A stretch of 64,000 nt of DNA from Halorarius litoreus (GCF_024362405.1 NZ_CP101454.1:3162001-3226000), one strand, 5' to 3'; counted from the stretch's first letter, positions 8,810 to 18,314 are shown. Program-made: numbers and translations. Notes: generated by a model not told the origin, from the sequence alone.

Positions 8810-9058
8810 TCACTGACCGTGCGAGTGCCCCACGACGACGGCGAACGCGTGGAGGGCGAGCAGGTGAGCCGCGAACGCCGCGTCGACGACGCCCGTGAGA
8901 AACAGCGGAATGTACGTCGCGGGGAGCGCGACGCTAGCCCAGAACCCGAGCGCGGCGACGGGTGCGACTGCCAGCGACAGCAACTCGGTGCGTCGTGGCG
9001 ACGACACCTCACCCTGGACGACGGTATCGACCACACTATCGAGGAGTCCCCGGTGCAT
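8810..9058 (-). CDS. Small two-helix membrane protein
   Basis: The 82-residue protein has two hydrophobic helices (AVAPVAALGFWASVALPA and LFLTGVVDAAFAAHLLALHA) after a short polar N-terminus, and a His-rich end (VVVGHSHGQ). I know it only as a type of haloarchaeal small membrane protein. The ATG at 9,058 was taken because the nine codons upstream of it add a basic stretch unlike the rest. Confidence 0.6.
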   Translation of the reverse strand: MHRGLLDSVVDTVVQGEVSSPRRTELLSLAVAPVAALGFWASVALPATYIPLFLTGVVDAAFAAHLLALHAFAVVVGHSHGQ

Positions 9059-9142
9059 GGGTTCTAGTGACCGATTCCGACACAAGAAGCTACGCCGAAC
9101 TGCGACCCAATTCTCTCCCGAGGCAGGCGCCAGCGGGTCGCG

Positions 9143-10108
9143 TCAGTAGTCGATGTCGCCCGTCACGGCATCGAGCCCCACGACGAGCGCGGCACCGACG
9201 AGCGCGGCGACGACGACCAGTCCGAGGACGTCCGGCGTCCACGCCTCGACGTTGCCGACGATGCGTCGCCCCGGCGCCCGGAGCGCGCCGATCATCAGCG
9301 CGACGAGGAACGTGAGCGTCGCCTTCCGATAGTGGGCGAGCGCGTACTTGACGACGTGGGCGACGGTGAGCAGTCCGACGACCGCCCCGACACCGAACGT
9401 GCCCACGACGGCCAGACTGTCGACGAGTGGCGCGGTGTTCCCGCCCAGCGCGGCCTGCACGTCCGACGAGAGCCCACCCGCGACACCAGTCATGAACTCG
9501 TACTGTCCCAGGAGCAGGAGGATGAACGACCCTGAGATGCCGGGGAGAATCATCGCCGAGATGGCGACCGCGCCGGCGCCGAGCAGCACCGGAAGCGTAC
9601 TCGGCAGCGCACCCTCGGCGACCCCGGAGACGAGGAACGCGAGTGTGAACCCGACGACGCCCGCCGCGATTCGGCCGAGCGAGTCGACGGACACCTCGTC
9701 ACGGAGGACCACCGCGCTCGCCGCGATGAGGCCGAAGAAGAACGCGTACGTCGGCACCGGGAACTCGGTGACGGCGACGTGCATCAGGCCCGAGACGAGC
9801 AGCAGCGACGTGACGATGCCTCCACCCAGTGCGAGGAGGAACGGCACGTCCATGTCGAGGAGGTCACGCGAGAGCGCCGCCCGCCCCTCGCGAGTGTGGA
9901 GTCGCGGGACGTGTTCGAGCACGCGCGGGTCGAGCGCCGTGATGGCGCCGATGAGTCGCTCGTAGACACCGACGATGAGTGCGATGGTGCCTCCGGAGAC
10001 GCCGGGCACGGCGTCGGCAGCGCCCATGAACGTCCCCTTCAGGTAGATGGCGAGATACCCCTGCGCGCTCGGGGCCTCGTCGGTCCGGGCACGTTCGGTC
10101 TCGGTCAT
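9143..10108 (-). CDS. DUF368 family membrane protein (candidate polyprenyl/dolichyl-phosphate translocase)
   Basis: The 321-residue protein opens with the DUF368 signature LKGTFMGAADAVPGVSGGTI and contains a second copy of the motif, LPGISGSFILLLLGQYEFM, with about eight membrane helices. Bacterial DUF368 proteins (PopT) have been identified as undecaprenyl-phosphate carriers that return the lipid to the inner leaflet. Its ATG begins directly after the aglB stop codon with no base between, so it is the second gene of an aglB operon. I infer that it recycles dolichyl phosphate released by AglB outside the membrane; this is not shown. Confidence 0.88.
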   Translation of the reverse strand: MTETERARTDEAPSAQGYLAIYLKGTFMGAADAVPGVSGGTIALIVGVYERLIGAITALDPRVLEHVPRLHTREGRAALSRDLLDMDVPFLLALGGGIVTSLLLVSGLMHVAVTEFPVPTYAFFFGLIAASAVVLRDEVSVDSLGRIAAGVVGFTLAFLVSGVAEGALPSTLPVLLGAGAVAISAMILPGISGSFILLLLGQYEFMTGVAGGLSSDVQAALGGNTAPLVDSLAVVGTFGVGAVVGLLTVAHVVKYALAHYRKATLTFLVALMIGALRAPGRRIVGNVEAWTPDVLGLVVVAALVGAALVVGLDAVTGDIDY

Positions 10109-12997
10109 CTATCGGGCACGTGCCGCGTAGCTCGGTGCGATGAGCGAGGAACTCGTGTTGCCGTCGGACGTTGAGGAGTCACCCGAGGTGTCGGTGGAGT
10201 TCGTCGAGTCCGAGGTGTTCGTGGCGTTCGAGTCCTGCGAGGCGAGCGTCTGCTCCTCCAGCGTCACCTGGATGGTCGTCTCGTTCTCGCCGATGACGTT
10301 GCCCTCCGCGACCTCGGTGGTGGCGCTGTGGCGTATGAGGTCACCCTCGCTGGTGACCGTCGGCGAGGTCGTGAACTGGTAGGCGGAGTCCGCACGCACG
10401 CTCACGTTCGTGTAGCCCTTCTGCGTCCCCCACTGGTCGTACCCGGTCGTCGAGTAGGGGAGCGTCATCGTGAACTCGCCGTCAGGCCCGGTCTGGGCCT
10501 GCTGTCGGTAGACGAACGTCTGGTTCGTGTTCGGCATCCGCATCTGGACGCTCGCGGTCACGGTCGTGTTCGCCGGGCCCTGCCCCTCGACCGTGGCGCC
10601 GGGGACGCGCTCGAACGTCTTCACCCACGGATACCGCTGGCCGAGCGCCTGCGGCGGCGAGACGGTCTCGCTCGCGTGGACGAGTCGGTAGTGTTCGAGC
10701 GCCTCCAGTTCCTGCGAGGGGACGCCCGGCAGTCCCCCGATCTGGGCAGTGCCGTCCTGTTCGACGAACGCCTGGGCGGCACTCATGTTCTGGAACTGCT
10801 TGACGAGGCGGCCGTCCTCCGGCGCGAGGAGGAACGTCCGACCCTCGACGGTCCGGGTATCGTAGTCGATGACCTGCACCTGCCCGAAGTCGCTCGGGGA
10901 GACGGCACTTCCGTGGAACTGGTAGAGGCGGACGCGAAGGCTCTCGTAGGAGCGCGGCGCGTGGACCGTCCCGATGGGCTGGCCGTTCTGCGGGTTGTAG
11001 ATGGTCCGCGCGATGTCGTTGTCGAGCCGGTCGTCGGTGTCCGAGAGGTTGTACCGCGTCTCGAACACCGTCGGTGCGGTGAACTTCCGCGTGCCCGCGA
11101 CGCCGAGCTGGTAGTCGACGACGACGTAGCGACTCTCACCGTCCTCGAACGTCATCACGTCGTCGGCCGTCTCCTCGTCCGGCGCGAGCAGCGCGTTCGC
11201 CGCAGTCTGCGCGTTCTGCTGGAACGGGTTGGCGTTCGGAATGCGCTCACCGAGGACCGTGATCCAGTGACCGTAGTCCCACCACGCCATCACGCCGTAG
11301 GTCCCCTCGCCGTAGTCGAAGTCGTCGGTCCGCTTGTACGTCCCGTAGTATTCGAGCGACTGTTCGCCTCCGGTTCCGTACGCGCCCTCGACGGGCGTGT
11401 TCTCCTGCATCCAGTCAAGGCTGCTCGTCCACGCGGTGACCTCACCGGGGTTGGAACTCCGCTGGGCCACGTTCGGCGCGGTCTGTGCCCCGACCGTGAG
11501 CGGCGCGGCGACGAGCAGGAGGACGGCGAGCACCGCCATCACCTGATATGCCTTGATGTCCTCGAGGGACTCGACGGCCTCGCCGATGTCCACGAGATCG
11601 AATACGACCACGGCGAGATAGCCGTTGAGCGCGGCGACGGGGATGGCGAGGTAGTAGTCGAACCGGCGCTGCGTGAGCGTCGCCAGCAGCAGGAACACCG
11701 CGAGCACGAGCAGGAACAGGTGGTCTGCCCGCCCCTCGTCGGCGATGAGGAACTTGTAGAGCATGAACGCGAACCCACCGAGTGCGGTGTAGATGGCGAG
11801 GCCGTACGAGGCGCCGAGGAAGCCGGCGACGCTGCCGAGCGGGATGGGCTGTGCTTCGGCGACGGTCCGGCTCTGGGCCGTGGCGTCGTAGCCGAAGATA
11901 CGGAGCACCTGGTTGACCATGTACCCGAAGAAGTCGGGCGTGGCGAGGGCGAGGACTGCTGCCCCCACCACTGCGATGCCGAGGACGGCGAGCGGGTAGT
12001 AGGTGGCTGGAATCCCGCGGTCGTCCCAGACACGGGCGAGGGCGGCGAGGAACGCACACCCAGCGGCGAGTCCGAACGCGAGCATCGGCTGGAGTAGCGA
12101 GAGTCCAGTCGCCGTGAACTCCATGGTGTCGATGGTCACGAGCGTCAGTACACCGGAGACCACCCCGATGGTGATGCCCGGGACAGCGAGATGGTCCGGG
12201 CTGACGCCGCGGAACTGGTTAACCGACATCGCAATCGCGAAGAACACACCCAGGACCCCGAGGAAGAACACGCCCGGCGGCCACGTCCAGAGGTAGAAGG
12301 TGACGAACAGGCCGGCGAGCGCACCCCACAGCACGGGGTGCTGGAGGGCATCCCAATCGCGGGCGACGACGAGTTCGTACGCGGGTTTCTCCTTGGCAGC
12401 CACGGTCACTGCGGTGGCGACGCCGAACGCCGAGAGCGCGAGGAAGAGCGCCTCGGCGATGTGGTGGTCGGAGAAGCCGACGACGCCACGGGTGAGGAAC
12501 TGGCCAGTCGAGAGCGCCAGGAGGAGGACGGCAACCAGCCCACCGTTGCGGTCGGAGACCCGCTTCGTGAGGAAGTAGGCGGGAACGAGCGCGAGCGCGC
12601 CGAACACCGCTGGGGCGAACAGGTGGGTCATCGCGATCTGGTGCTCAGTCGGCGACCCGAGGCCGACGATGAGCGCAGCGGTTGCGATGAGCTGGTCGTA
12701 CAGCGTGCCGAACTGCCCGGAGCTGGTTCCGGTCGGGTAGCCCGACCAGGGGTCGAACGGGAGAACGAACGGCCAGTTCTTGACCGAGTAGGTGACGGTT
12801 CGGAGGTGGTACCAGGCGTCGTTCCCGGAGAACAGTACGGTATCACCACGCACGAAGTTCTGCCAGCCGCGGGTGCGAACCCACAGCGAGAACGCTACTG
12901 CGAGGAACAGCAGGGGGACGTGATAGTACCCGCGAACGAGGTCGAGGACCGACTTGTCCTCGAACTCCGCGGAGAACTGCTCGGTGAGGCCACTCAT
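10109..12997 (-). CDS. aglB: Dolichyl-phosphooligosaccharide-protein glycotransferase AglB
   Basis: The 962-residue protein is the archaeal STT3-type oligosaccharyltransferase that moves the lipid-linked glycan onto Asn-X-Ser/Thr sequons outside the cell. It has about thirteen N-terminal helices, GND at residues 58-60 (metal site in the first outer loop), SDHH at 176-179, and the catalytic WWDYG at about 572-576, followed by an all-beta C-terminal region. I chose the ATG at 12,997, not 13,036 or earlier, because a TATA-like ctatatgac overlaps the 13,036 codon. The last 43 residues are a Ser/Thr/Asn-rich tail with four sequons. It is divergent from aglG. Confidence 0.96.
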   Translation of the reverse strand: MSGLTEQFSAEFEDKSVLDLVRGYYHVPLLFLAVAFSLWVRTRGWQNFVRGDTVLFSGNDAWYHLRTVTYSVKNWPFVLPFDPWSGYPTGTSSGQFGTLYDQLIATAALIVGLGSPTEHQIAMTHLFAPAVFGALALVPAYFLTKRVSDRNGGLVAVLLLALSTGQFLTRGVVGFSDHHIAEALFLALSAFGVATAVTVAAKEKPAYELVVARDWDALQHPVLWGALAGLFVTFYLWTWPPGVFFLGVLGVFFAIAMSVNQFRGVSPDHLAVPGITIGVVSGVLTLVTIDTMEFTATGLSLLQPMLAFGLAAGCAFLAALARVWDDRGIPATYYPLAVLGIAVVGAAVLALATPDFFGYMVNQVLRIFGYDATAQSRTVAEAQPIPLGSVAGFLGASYGLAIYTALGGFAFMLYKFLIADEGRADHLFLLVLAVFLLLATLTQRRFDYYLAIPVAALNGYLAVVVFDLVDIGEAVESLEDIKAYQVMAVLAVLLLVAAPLTVGAQTAPNVAQRSSNPGEVTAWTSSLDWMQENTPVEGAYGTGGEQSLEYYGTYKRTDDFDYGEGTYGVMAWWDYGHWITVLGERIPNANPFQQNAQTAANALLAPDEETADDVMTFEDGESRYVVVDYQLGVAGTRKFTAPTVFETRYNLSDTDDRLDNDIARTIYNPQNGQPIGTVHAPRSYESLRVRLYQFHGSAVSPSDFGQVQVIDYDTRTVEGRTFLLAPEDGRLVKQFQNMSAAQAFVEQDGTAQIGGLPGVPSQELEALEHYRLVHASETVSPPQALGQRYPWVKTFERVPGATVEGQGPANTTVTASVQMRMPNTNQTFVYRQQAQTGPDGEFTMTLPYSTTGYDQWGTQKGYTNVSVRADSAYQFTTSPTVTSEGDLIRHSATTEVAEGNVIGENETTIQVTLEEQTLASQDSNATNTSDSTNSTDTSGDSSTSDGNTSSSLIAPSYAARAR

Positions 12998-13092
12998 TAT
13001 CCGAGAGTGCCGCAAAAGTCGCATAAGCCTTGTCATATAGTCAGGGCCAGAAGAACGAAAAGGCAAAACCTAACCGGGCGCGACAGCAGGTC
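12998..13092. promoter_or_regulatory. Divergent aglB/aglG promoter region
   Basis: The 95 bp between the two divergent starts must hold both promoters. For aglB, ctatatgac (complement of 13,034-13,042) lies about 37 nt before the chosen ATG, and a second box, gcttatgcg, is nearer. For aglG, an A-rich stretch (cgaaaaggcaaaacctaacc, about 13,057-13,076) is about 20-35 nt before its ATG. Confidence 0.5.
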
Positions 13093-14016
13093 ATGAAGGT
13101 CTCCGTCGTCCTCTGTACCTACTCACTCGACCGGTACGAGGAGTTCTCTGAGGCAGCCGACAGCATCCTCGACCAGACCCACGACGACGTGGAACTCGTC
13201 GTGGTCGTCGACGGGACGGAGGAAGTGTACGACCGGGTGCTCGCGGACTACGGCGACCACGAGGACACGGTCATCCACTGCAACGACCGGAATCGCGGGC
13301 TCTCGCACAGCCGGAACGTTGGTGCGGAACTCGCGTCCGGCGACGTGGTTGCGTTCCTCGACGACGACGCCGTCGCCGCTCCGGACTGGGCCGAGAAAAT
13401 CGTCAGCGGCTACGAGCGGTACGACGCGCTCGCAGTCGGGGGGAAGATGGTCCCCGACTGGCTCGCCGGCGAACCATCGTACCTCCCCGCGGAGTTCTAC
13501 TTCCTCATCGGTGTCACCTACCGCGGGTTTCGCGAGGATGAGGGCTACGTCCGCAACACGTTCAGCTCGAACCTCTCGTTCCGTCGGGGGCCGTTCCTCG
13601 AACTCGAGGGGTTCAAGACGCACATGGGGAAACGCGGCGAGAACAACCTCCAGGGTGGCGAGACCGAACTGTGTGTCCGCCTCGAACGGGAGTACGGCGA
13701 GCGCGTTCTCTACATCCCGGACGCCGAAATCGAACACAAGATCTACGACTATCGGACCGGGCGACGGTGGCTCCTCGAACGGGCGTTCTGGCAGGGCTAC
13801 TCGAAGCGTCGGATGGAGGAGATGGACTCGGAGGGAACGGAGACGGAACGGGCGTTCGTCGGGAAGCTGTTCTCGACGTTCATTCCGGACCGCATCGCCG
13901 AACTCGTCCGGGAACCGACCGCCGAGCGAGCCGGCCGGCTGGTGATGTTGCTGGTGCTGACCGGTGCAACAGGTATCGGATACGGCTACGCCCTTGCGAA
14001 GAGTCTCTTGGAGTAG
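13093..14016 (+). CDS. aglG: AglG-like GT2 glycosyltransferase (dolichyl-linked sugar glucuronosyltransferase)
   Basis: The 307-residue protein is a GT2 transferase with MKVSVVLCTYSLDRY at the start, DDD at residues 90-92 (sugar-nucleotide/Mn2+ site), and an acceptor region FSSNLSFRRGPFLELEGF. A hydrophobic helix sits at the C-terminus (LVMLLVLTGATGIGYGYAL). The layout matches Haloferax AglG, which adds a hexuronic acid to the glycan growing on dolichyl phosphate at the cytoplasmic face. Its divergent neighbour is aglB, as in known agl clusters. Confidence 0.85.
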   Translation: MKVSVVLCTYSLDRYEEFSEAADSILDQTHDDVELVVVVDGTEEVYDRVLADYGDHEDTVIHCNDRNRGLSHSRNVGAELASGDVVAFLDDDAVAAPDWAEKIVSGYERYDALAVGGKMVPDWLAGEPSYLPAEFYFLIGVTYRGFREDEGYVRNTFSSNLSFRRGPFLELEGFKTHMGKRGENNLQGGETELCVRLEREYGERVLYIPDAEIEHKIYDYRTGRRWLLERAFWQGYSKRRMEEMDSEGTETERAFVGKLFSTFIPDRIAELVREPTAERAGRLVMLLVLTGATGIGYGYALAKSLLE

Positions 14017-14030
14017 TCAGTCTCGGACGT

Positions 14031-14933
14031 TCAACTGCGGTACCGTCGCCACGCCTTCTGCACGTCGTGCATCCCGGGACCGACGTTGAGGAGCATCTCC
14101 GAGAGCGGTGCGAACGAGCCGTCGAACGCCAGTTCGGGTTGGTGGCGGTGAAGTCGGACTGTCTCTCGGAGGCTGGCGGCCACCCGTCCGAGTTCCGTCG
14201 TCGCGTTCTCGACGACGACGTTCCCTCGATTCTCGGGGAGCGACCCACGGTATCGCTCCAGCATCGCCTCCGTCTCCCTGCTGACCGCGCTGGTCGCGCT
14301 CATGTCGTCCGTCTTCTGGGCCTCGTGGCGCCTAAATCCGGCAAACACATCCCGCACGTGGTGGACATCGAACTCCGCCGAGATGCGGAGCCAGAACTCG
14401 TAGTCCATGCAGAACTGCAGCGACGTGTCGAGCTGGTGTTCCTTCACGACTTCCGCCCGGAAGAACGTCGCCGGCTGTCCGATGAGAATTCGGTATGCAA
14501 GTTTCGACCGGTCGAACTCGGGGCGAACGTCGATCTCCGTGACGCGAGAGCGGCCGTCGACGTACGCCAGGTCGCCGTAGATGACGTCCGCACCGGTGCG
14601 TTCGAACGCTTCGACGACGCGGTCGAACACCCGCGTGTCGAAGTAGACGTCGTCGGAGTTGAGCCAGCCGACGATTTCCCCCGACGCCCGCTCGAACCCC
14701 TCGTTGATGGCGGCGGACTGGCCGTCGTCAGCCTCCGAGCGCCACGTCACGTCGTAGTCGACGCGGTCGGCGTACGACTCGGTGACGTCGGCCGAGCCGT
14801 CGTCGGAACCACCATCGAGGACGAGGTGTTCCACGTCGTCGTACCGTTGTCGTTCGACCGAGTCGAGGTTGTCGCGGAGGTACTCGACCTGGTTGTACGA
14901 GGGGGTGACGACGGAGAGCCGAGGGGGTGCCAT
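14031..14933 (-). CDS. GT2 family glycosyltransferase
   Basis: The 300 residues carry a GT-A fold: RLSVVTPSYNQVEYLRDNLD, then LVLDGGSDDGSADV, ADDGQSAAINEGFERASGEI, and WLNSDDVY with the SDD that stands in for DxD. FCMDYEFWLRIS supplies the catalytic-base region. It is soluble, with no membrane anchor. The acceptor sugar is unknown. It is the last gene of the minus-strand run of glycan genes and converges on aglG with a 14-nt gap. Confidence 0.88.
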   Translation of the reverse strand: MAPPRLSVVTPSYNQVEYLRDNLDSVERQRYDDVEHLVLDGGSDDGSADVTESYADRVDYDVTWRSEADDGQSAAINEGFERASGEIVGWLNSDDVYFDTRVFDRVVEAFERTGADVIYGDLAYVDGRSRVTEIDVRPEFDRSKLAYRILIGQPATFFRAEVVKEHQLDTSLQFCMDYEFWLRISAEFDVHHVRDVFAGFRRHEAQKTDDMSATSAVSRETEAMLERYRGSLPENRGNVVVENATTELGRVAASLRETVRLHRHQPELAFDGSFAPLSEMLLNVGPGMHDVQKAWRRYRS

Positions 14934-15036
14934 CAGGGCTCCGTTCGAACACGACCGCTAATGCGCTTTCGACTCGCTATTACGACGGTGGGTCCACGTG
15001 CTGTGGTTCGAGTCTGATCGAGACTGTCGAAGGTTG

Positions 15037-15690
15037 TCAGACGGTGGCATCGCCAACGACCGCCGTCAGGACGTAGACGCCGAGTTCCTCGGCCTCGACA
15101 CCCCGATCGACGACCTCGTACCCCCGTGCTTCGATAAGGTCTCTGACCTGAGGTTCGGGCGCGTCGAGGAACCCGTGTGTCTCGACGACAATCGCTCGTG
15201 CGTCGACAGAGTCCTCGAGGATGTCGAGTTCTGCACCTTCACAGTCCAGCACGAGCACGTCACAGTCCGGCAAGTCAGTCACCGGAACCGTCGTCGCGCC
15301 CCCCGTCGTCCCCTGCACGTCGATGTTGGAACCGACGATTCCGTGTCGGATGGTCACAACGTCGTCTACCCGGTTCAGTTCCAGGGTTTCACGGGCTCGC
15401 TCCGCCCGCTCCCGCCCACCTTCGAAGGCGACCACACTTCCCGACGTCCCGCACTGGTGAGCCGCGACGACGCTCGAGACCCCGAGCCCGCCGCCGACGA
15501 TGACGACGTCGTCACCGGGAGCGACCTGGTCGCGGATCCCTCGCAAGAGAGGCCCTTCGTAGGCCGGGAACTCATCGGTCTGGTCGAGCAGTCGGACGTT
15601 TCGGACGGGGACGCCGTTGTACACGGCGACCTTTCGCGGCAAGCGTTCACGGAGAAACTGATTGTACAGTCGCTTGACAACCCCTTTCAT
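15037..15690 (-). CDS. FkbM family methyltransferase
   Basis: The 217-residue protein has VVIVGGGLGVSSVVAAH as SAM motif I, VVAFEGG as motif II, and DVLVLDCEGAELDILED, the FkbM hallmark in which the DCEGAE strand precedes the catalytic site. FkbM enzymes O-methylate sugars and related hydroxyls, so methylation of a sugar in the surface glycan is likely in this setting. I chose the ATG at 15,690 (MKGVVKRLYNQFL), which fits the family N-terminus better than the upstream codon. Confidence 0.85.
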   Translation of the reverse strand: MKGVVKRLYNQFLRERLPRKVAVYNGVPVRNVRLLDQTDEFPAYEGPLLRGIRDQVAPGDDVVIVGGGLGVSSVVAAHQCGTSGSVVAFEGGRERAERARETLELNRVDDVVTIRHGIVGSNIDVQGTTGGATTVPVTDLPDCDVLVLDCEGAELDILEDSVDARAIVVETHGFLDAPEPQVRDLIEARGYEVVDRGVEAEELGVYVLTAVVGDATV

Positions 15691-15743
15691 TCGCGTACGG
15701 CCACCCACCTCTCGACCCCGTATAACTCTGTCCACCTGAGTCC

Positions 15744-16976
15744 TCAGCAGATGTCCGCGTAGAGGTCGCGGTACTGTTCGGCGACGGTCTCCATCGCGTA
15801 CGAACGGACGGCTTTCGTCCGGGCGGCCTCAGACAGTCGGTCGCGACGCCCCTCGTCGGCGAGTACCCACTCGATGCCCTCGGCCAACGACGACGGGTCG
15901 TATGGCGTCGCGAGATAGCCGTTCTCCCGGTGGTCGACGATGTCGCTAGGGCCCGTCGCGTCGAACGCGACGACGGGCGTCCCACAGGCCAACGCCTCGG
16001 AGGCGGTCTGTCCGAACCCCTCGTACCGCGAGGGCACGACCATCACGTCCGCCGCAGCGTACAACAGGGCGAGACTCTGGTCGTCGTTCAGGTAGCCGGT
16101 GTACCGCGTCTCGAACCCCGTGCCGAGCGGTTCCTCGGGCGCCGAGGTGCCGAAGACGACCTGCACGATGTCCTCGCCCGCCCCGTTGTCGGTGAGTTCG
16201 GTGAGGGCCTCGCGGAGGAGGTCCGCACCCTTTCGGGGGTCGTCGGGTGCCGCTGCGCCGAACAGGACGACACGTGCATCGGCCGGGAGGTCGAAGAGGT
16301 CACGGCCGACGGCCGAGTCGCGAGGTTTGTACACCTCCGTGTCGAGCGCGTTGGGGATGACCTCGACGCGACGGTTACCGAACAGCGAACTCTCCCGGGC
16401 ACGCTCGGCGATCCAGTTGCTCGGCCCCACGACCGTGATGTCGGCGTCTTCCCAGGCCCGGTGCTTGCGCCACCACGTCCACCGTGAGAGGTCCCGCGAG
16501 GTGCTGCTGTCGAGCTTCGGACACGCCCCGCAGGCATCCTGATAGCGCTCACAGCCGTCTGCGTAGTGACAGCCTCCCGTGAACGCCCACATGTCCGGGA
16601 GTCGCCAGACGATCGGGCAGTGGATGGTCCCGAGACTCGTCGGACTGAAGAACCCCTCACCGACCCAGTTGAGGTGGACGACGTCCGGCTCCAGGGCGTC
16701 GAGCTGTCGCCGGAAGTCGTCCGGCAGCCAGTTCACGGAGAAGTCGTCGTTCGCACCCCCGTACAGCCGAAGCGGGAGCGAGTCGGTGACGACGCGTCCC
16801 ATCGAGTAGATCCGACGGAGGGTGCCGTCGGGGCCAGTGACGCCGGGCTCGTCGCCACGCTGTATCTGCACCAGCATCCGGGAGTCGACGCCGATGCGGC
16901 GCAGCCCCCGGTGGATACGTGTGGTGGCGGTGCCCGCCCCGCCGAAGTCGTACGTGTTGCAGAGGACTGGTCTCAT
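15744..16976 (-). CDS. GT4 family glycosyltransferase
   Basis: The 410-residue protein is a GT-B fold transferase. It opens RPVLCNTYDFGGAGTATTRI, the C-terminal domain starts near RVVLFGAAAPDDPRKGADLL, and the nucleotide-sugar motif is PSRYEGFGQTASEALACGTP (E-x7-E type). A cysteine-rich insertion (CHYADGCERYQDACGACPKL, mid-N-terminal domain) is typical of WcaC/PssE-like GT4 proteins. The ATG at 16,976 is chosen because the conserved fold starts there; upstream codons have an unusual composition. Confidence 0.88.
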   Translation of the reverse strand: MRPVLCNTYDFGGAGTATTRIHRGLRRIGVDSRMLVQIQRGDEPGVTGPDGTLRRIYSMGRVVTDSLPLRLYGGANDDFSVNWLPDDFRRQLDALEPDVVHLNWVGEGFFSPTSLGTIHCPIVWRLPDMWAFTGGCHYADGCERYQDACGACPKLDSSTSRDLSRWTWWRKHRAWEDADITVVGPSNWIAERARESSLFGNRRVEVIPNALDTEVYKPRDSAVGRDLFDLPADARVVLFGAAAPDDPRKGADLLREALTELTDNGAGEDIVQVVFGTSAPEEPLGTGFETRYTGYLNDDQSLALLYAAADVMVVPSRYEGFGQTASEALACGTPVVAFDATGPSDIVDHRENGYLATPYDPSSLAEGIEWVLADEGRRDRLSEAARTKAVRSYAMETVAEQYRDLYADIC

Positions 16977-17090
16977 CGTTGGGCGTTCGGCTCGTGGGAT
17001 GGCCCTGTCGCGGAGGCCTGTGGGGCTCGCATTGTCTCTGGTGGTGCCACTCTCTGATGGCATTAATTCATTTCGCACACGGTTCGCGCG

Positions 17091-18314
17091 CTATGGCTCA
17101 ACGCTAGCCTCGACAGCGTCGACGGCCGCTTCGAGTTCGTCCAGCTCGACGACGAGGTCCCCACTCCGGGACTCGCAGACGAGACACGCGTACTCGTGGC
17201 CGAGTCCCGTCGCCATCTCGTAGTACGGCGGTACGATGTAGTCGTCGCCGAACAGTTCGAGGATGCCGGCCTCGTCGGCGTAGACGAGCTCCGTCAACCC
17301 CGCACCGTGGGTCCCGACGACGACCTCCGCACGAGCGAACAGCTGCTTCTGCTCGCGGAAGCTCAGCTCGGTCAGGACGACGGTCTCGTAGCCCCGACTC
17401 GTGAGCGCCGCCTCCACCTCCGCCCAGTTCACGATACGGCGCGTGTCGGCGTCCTCCTCCCTGGAGACGAGCAGTTTCGTCGGTGACCGGCCCGCAGGGA
17501 TGTCCACGTTCGCGAGTACCTGGTCACGAACCCACTCCAGTCCCGAGATATCCCTGATGTAATCGTCGGACGTACTGCTCCAACACCGTCTGATCGACGG
17601 GAGCACCAGCCGATTCACACGGACGCGCTCCTGTGACCACTCCCGGTAGTCGTCACCGTAGCCGAGCAGTTCCAGCGACTCGGGGATGAACGCCGGCGGG
17701 TTCTGGGGGACGAGAAGGGTAGGGCGCTCCCCAGTCTGTTCCGTGTAGTGTTCGACCCCCTGTAGCTGCGCGAGCCACTCCTCGGTCCAGTGGCTGTAGT
17801 TGCTCGCCCACCGATGTATCAGTGGGACGGCGAGTTCCAGTTCCAGAACGTCGGACGACTGCTCTCGCCCACCGAACGGCCAGGTGCCGTCGCCGAGGGC
17901 GTCCACGAAGTCGTACGCCAGCTCCATCGACGGGCCGTGTTCGTCTCGGTCGGTCGGCTCTCGCCAGAAGTCGAACACGATGTACTCGCCGTCCTCGGTA
18001 AGTTTGAAGCCCTGTCGACCGTGAACCTCGACGTTCGGAACTTCTAGAACGAACGGTTGATGGCAGTCGTGCCGGCCGATAAGACGGGCGATCTCGTCGG
18101 GAAGGTGGTTGTAGTACACCGGCGCGGAGAACTCGAACGACGGAGGGGTGCCGAACGCCCACTTCCTGACGCCGTCGCGAGTCGACAGCTCCCGGTAGGT
18201 GACGATGCGGTCGGCAAAGCGGGTCGCCAGCAGCTCGCGTACGCTCTGTTTTACCCCACTGGGGAGGTGCCCTTCCAGAGCGGCTCTGACTGAGTCCGGA
18301 AGCGTGCCTGGCAT
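17091..18314 (-). CDS. GT61 family (DUF563) glycosyltransferase
   Basis: The 407-residue protein ends in a DUF563 domain: LLVSREEDADTRRIVNWAEV, VVLTELSFREQKQLFARAEV and VVGTHGAGLTELVYADEAGI. The GTHGAGLTN-like motif is the signature of GT61, whose members add xylose, GlcNAc or other sugars. The N-terminal 180 residues are specific to these prokaryotic proteins. It is divergent from the HlpA-like gene with a 184-nt gap that looks AT-richer than its surroundings. Confidence 0.85.
   Translation of the reverse strand: MPGTLPDSVRAALEGHLPSGVKQSVRELLATRFADRIVTYRELSTRDGVRKWAFGTPPSFEFSAPVYYNHLPDEIARLIGRHDCHQPFVLEVPNVEVHGRQGFKLTEDGEYIVFDFWREPTDRDEHGPSMELAYDFVDALGDGTWPFGGREQSSDVLELELAVPLIHRWASNYSHWTEEWLAQLQGVEHYTEQTGERPTLLVPQNPPAFIPESLELLGYGDDYREWSQERVRVNRLVLPSIRRCWSSTSDDYIRDISGLEWVRDQVLANVDIPAGRSPTKLLVSREEDADTRRIVNWAEVEAALTSRGYETVVLTELSFREQKQLFARAEVVVGTHGAGLTELVYADEAGILELFGDDYIVPPYYEMATGLGHEYACLVCESRSGDLVVELDELEAAVDAVEASVEP

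Noticed and set aside
10328..12097. A 589-codon plus-strand frame opposite aglB
   Set aside because: It is antisense to the confirmed WWDYG-containing oligosaccharyltransferase and has no recognisable fold.
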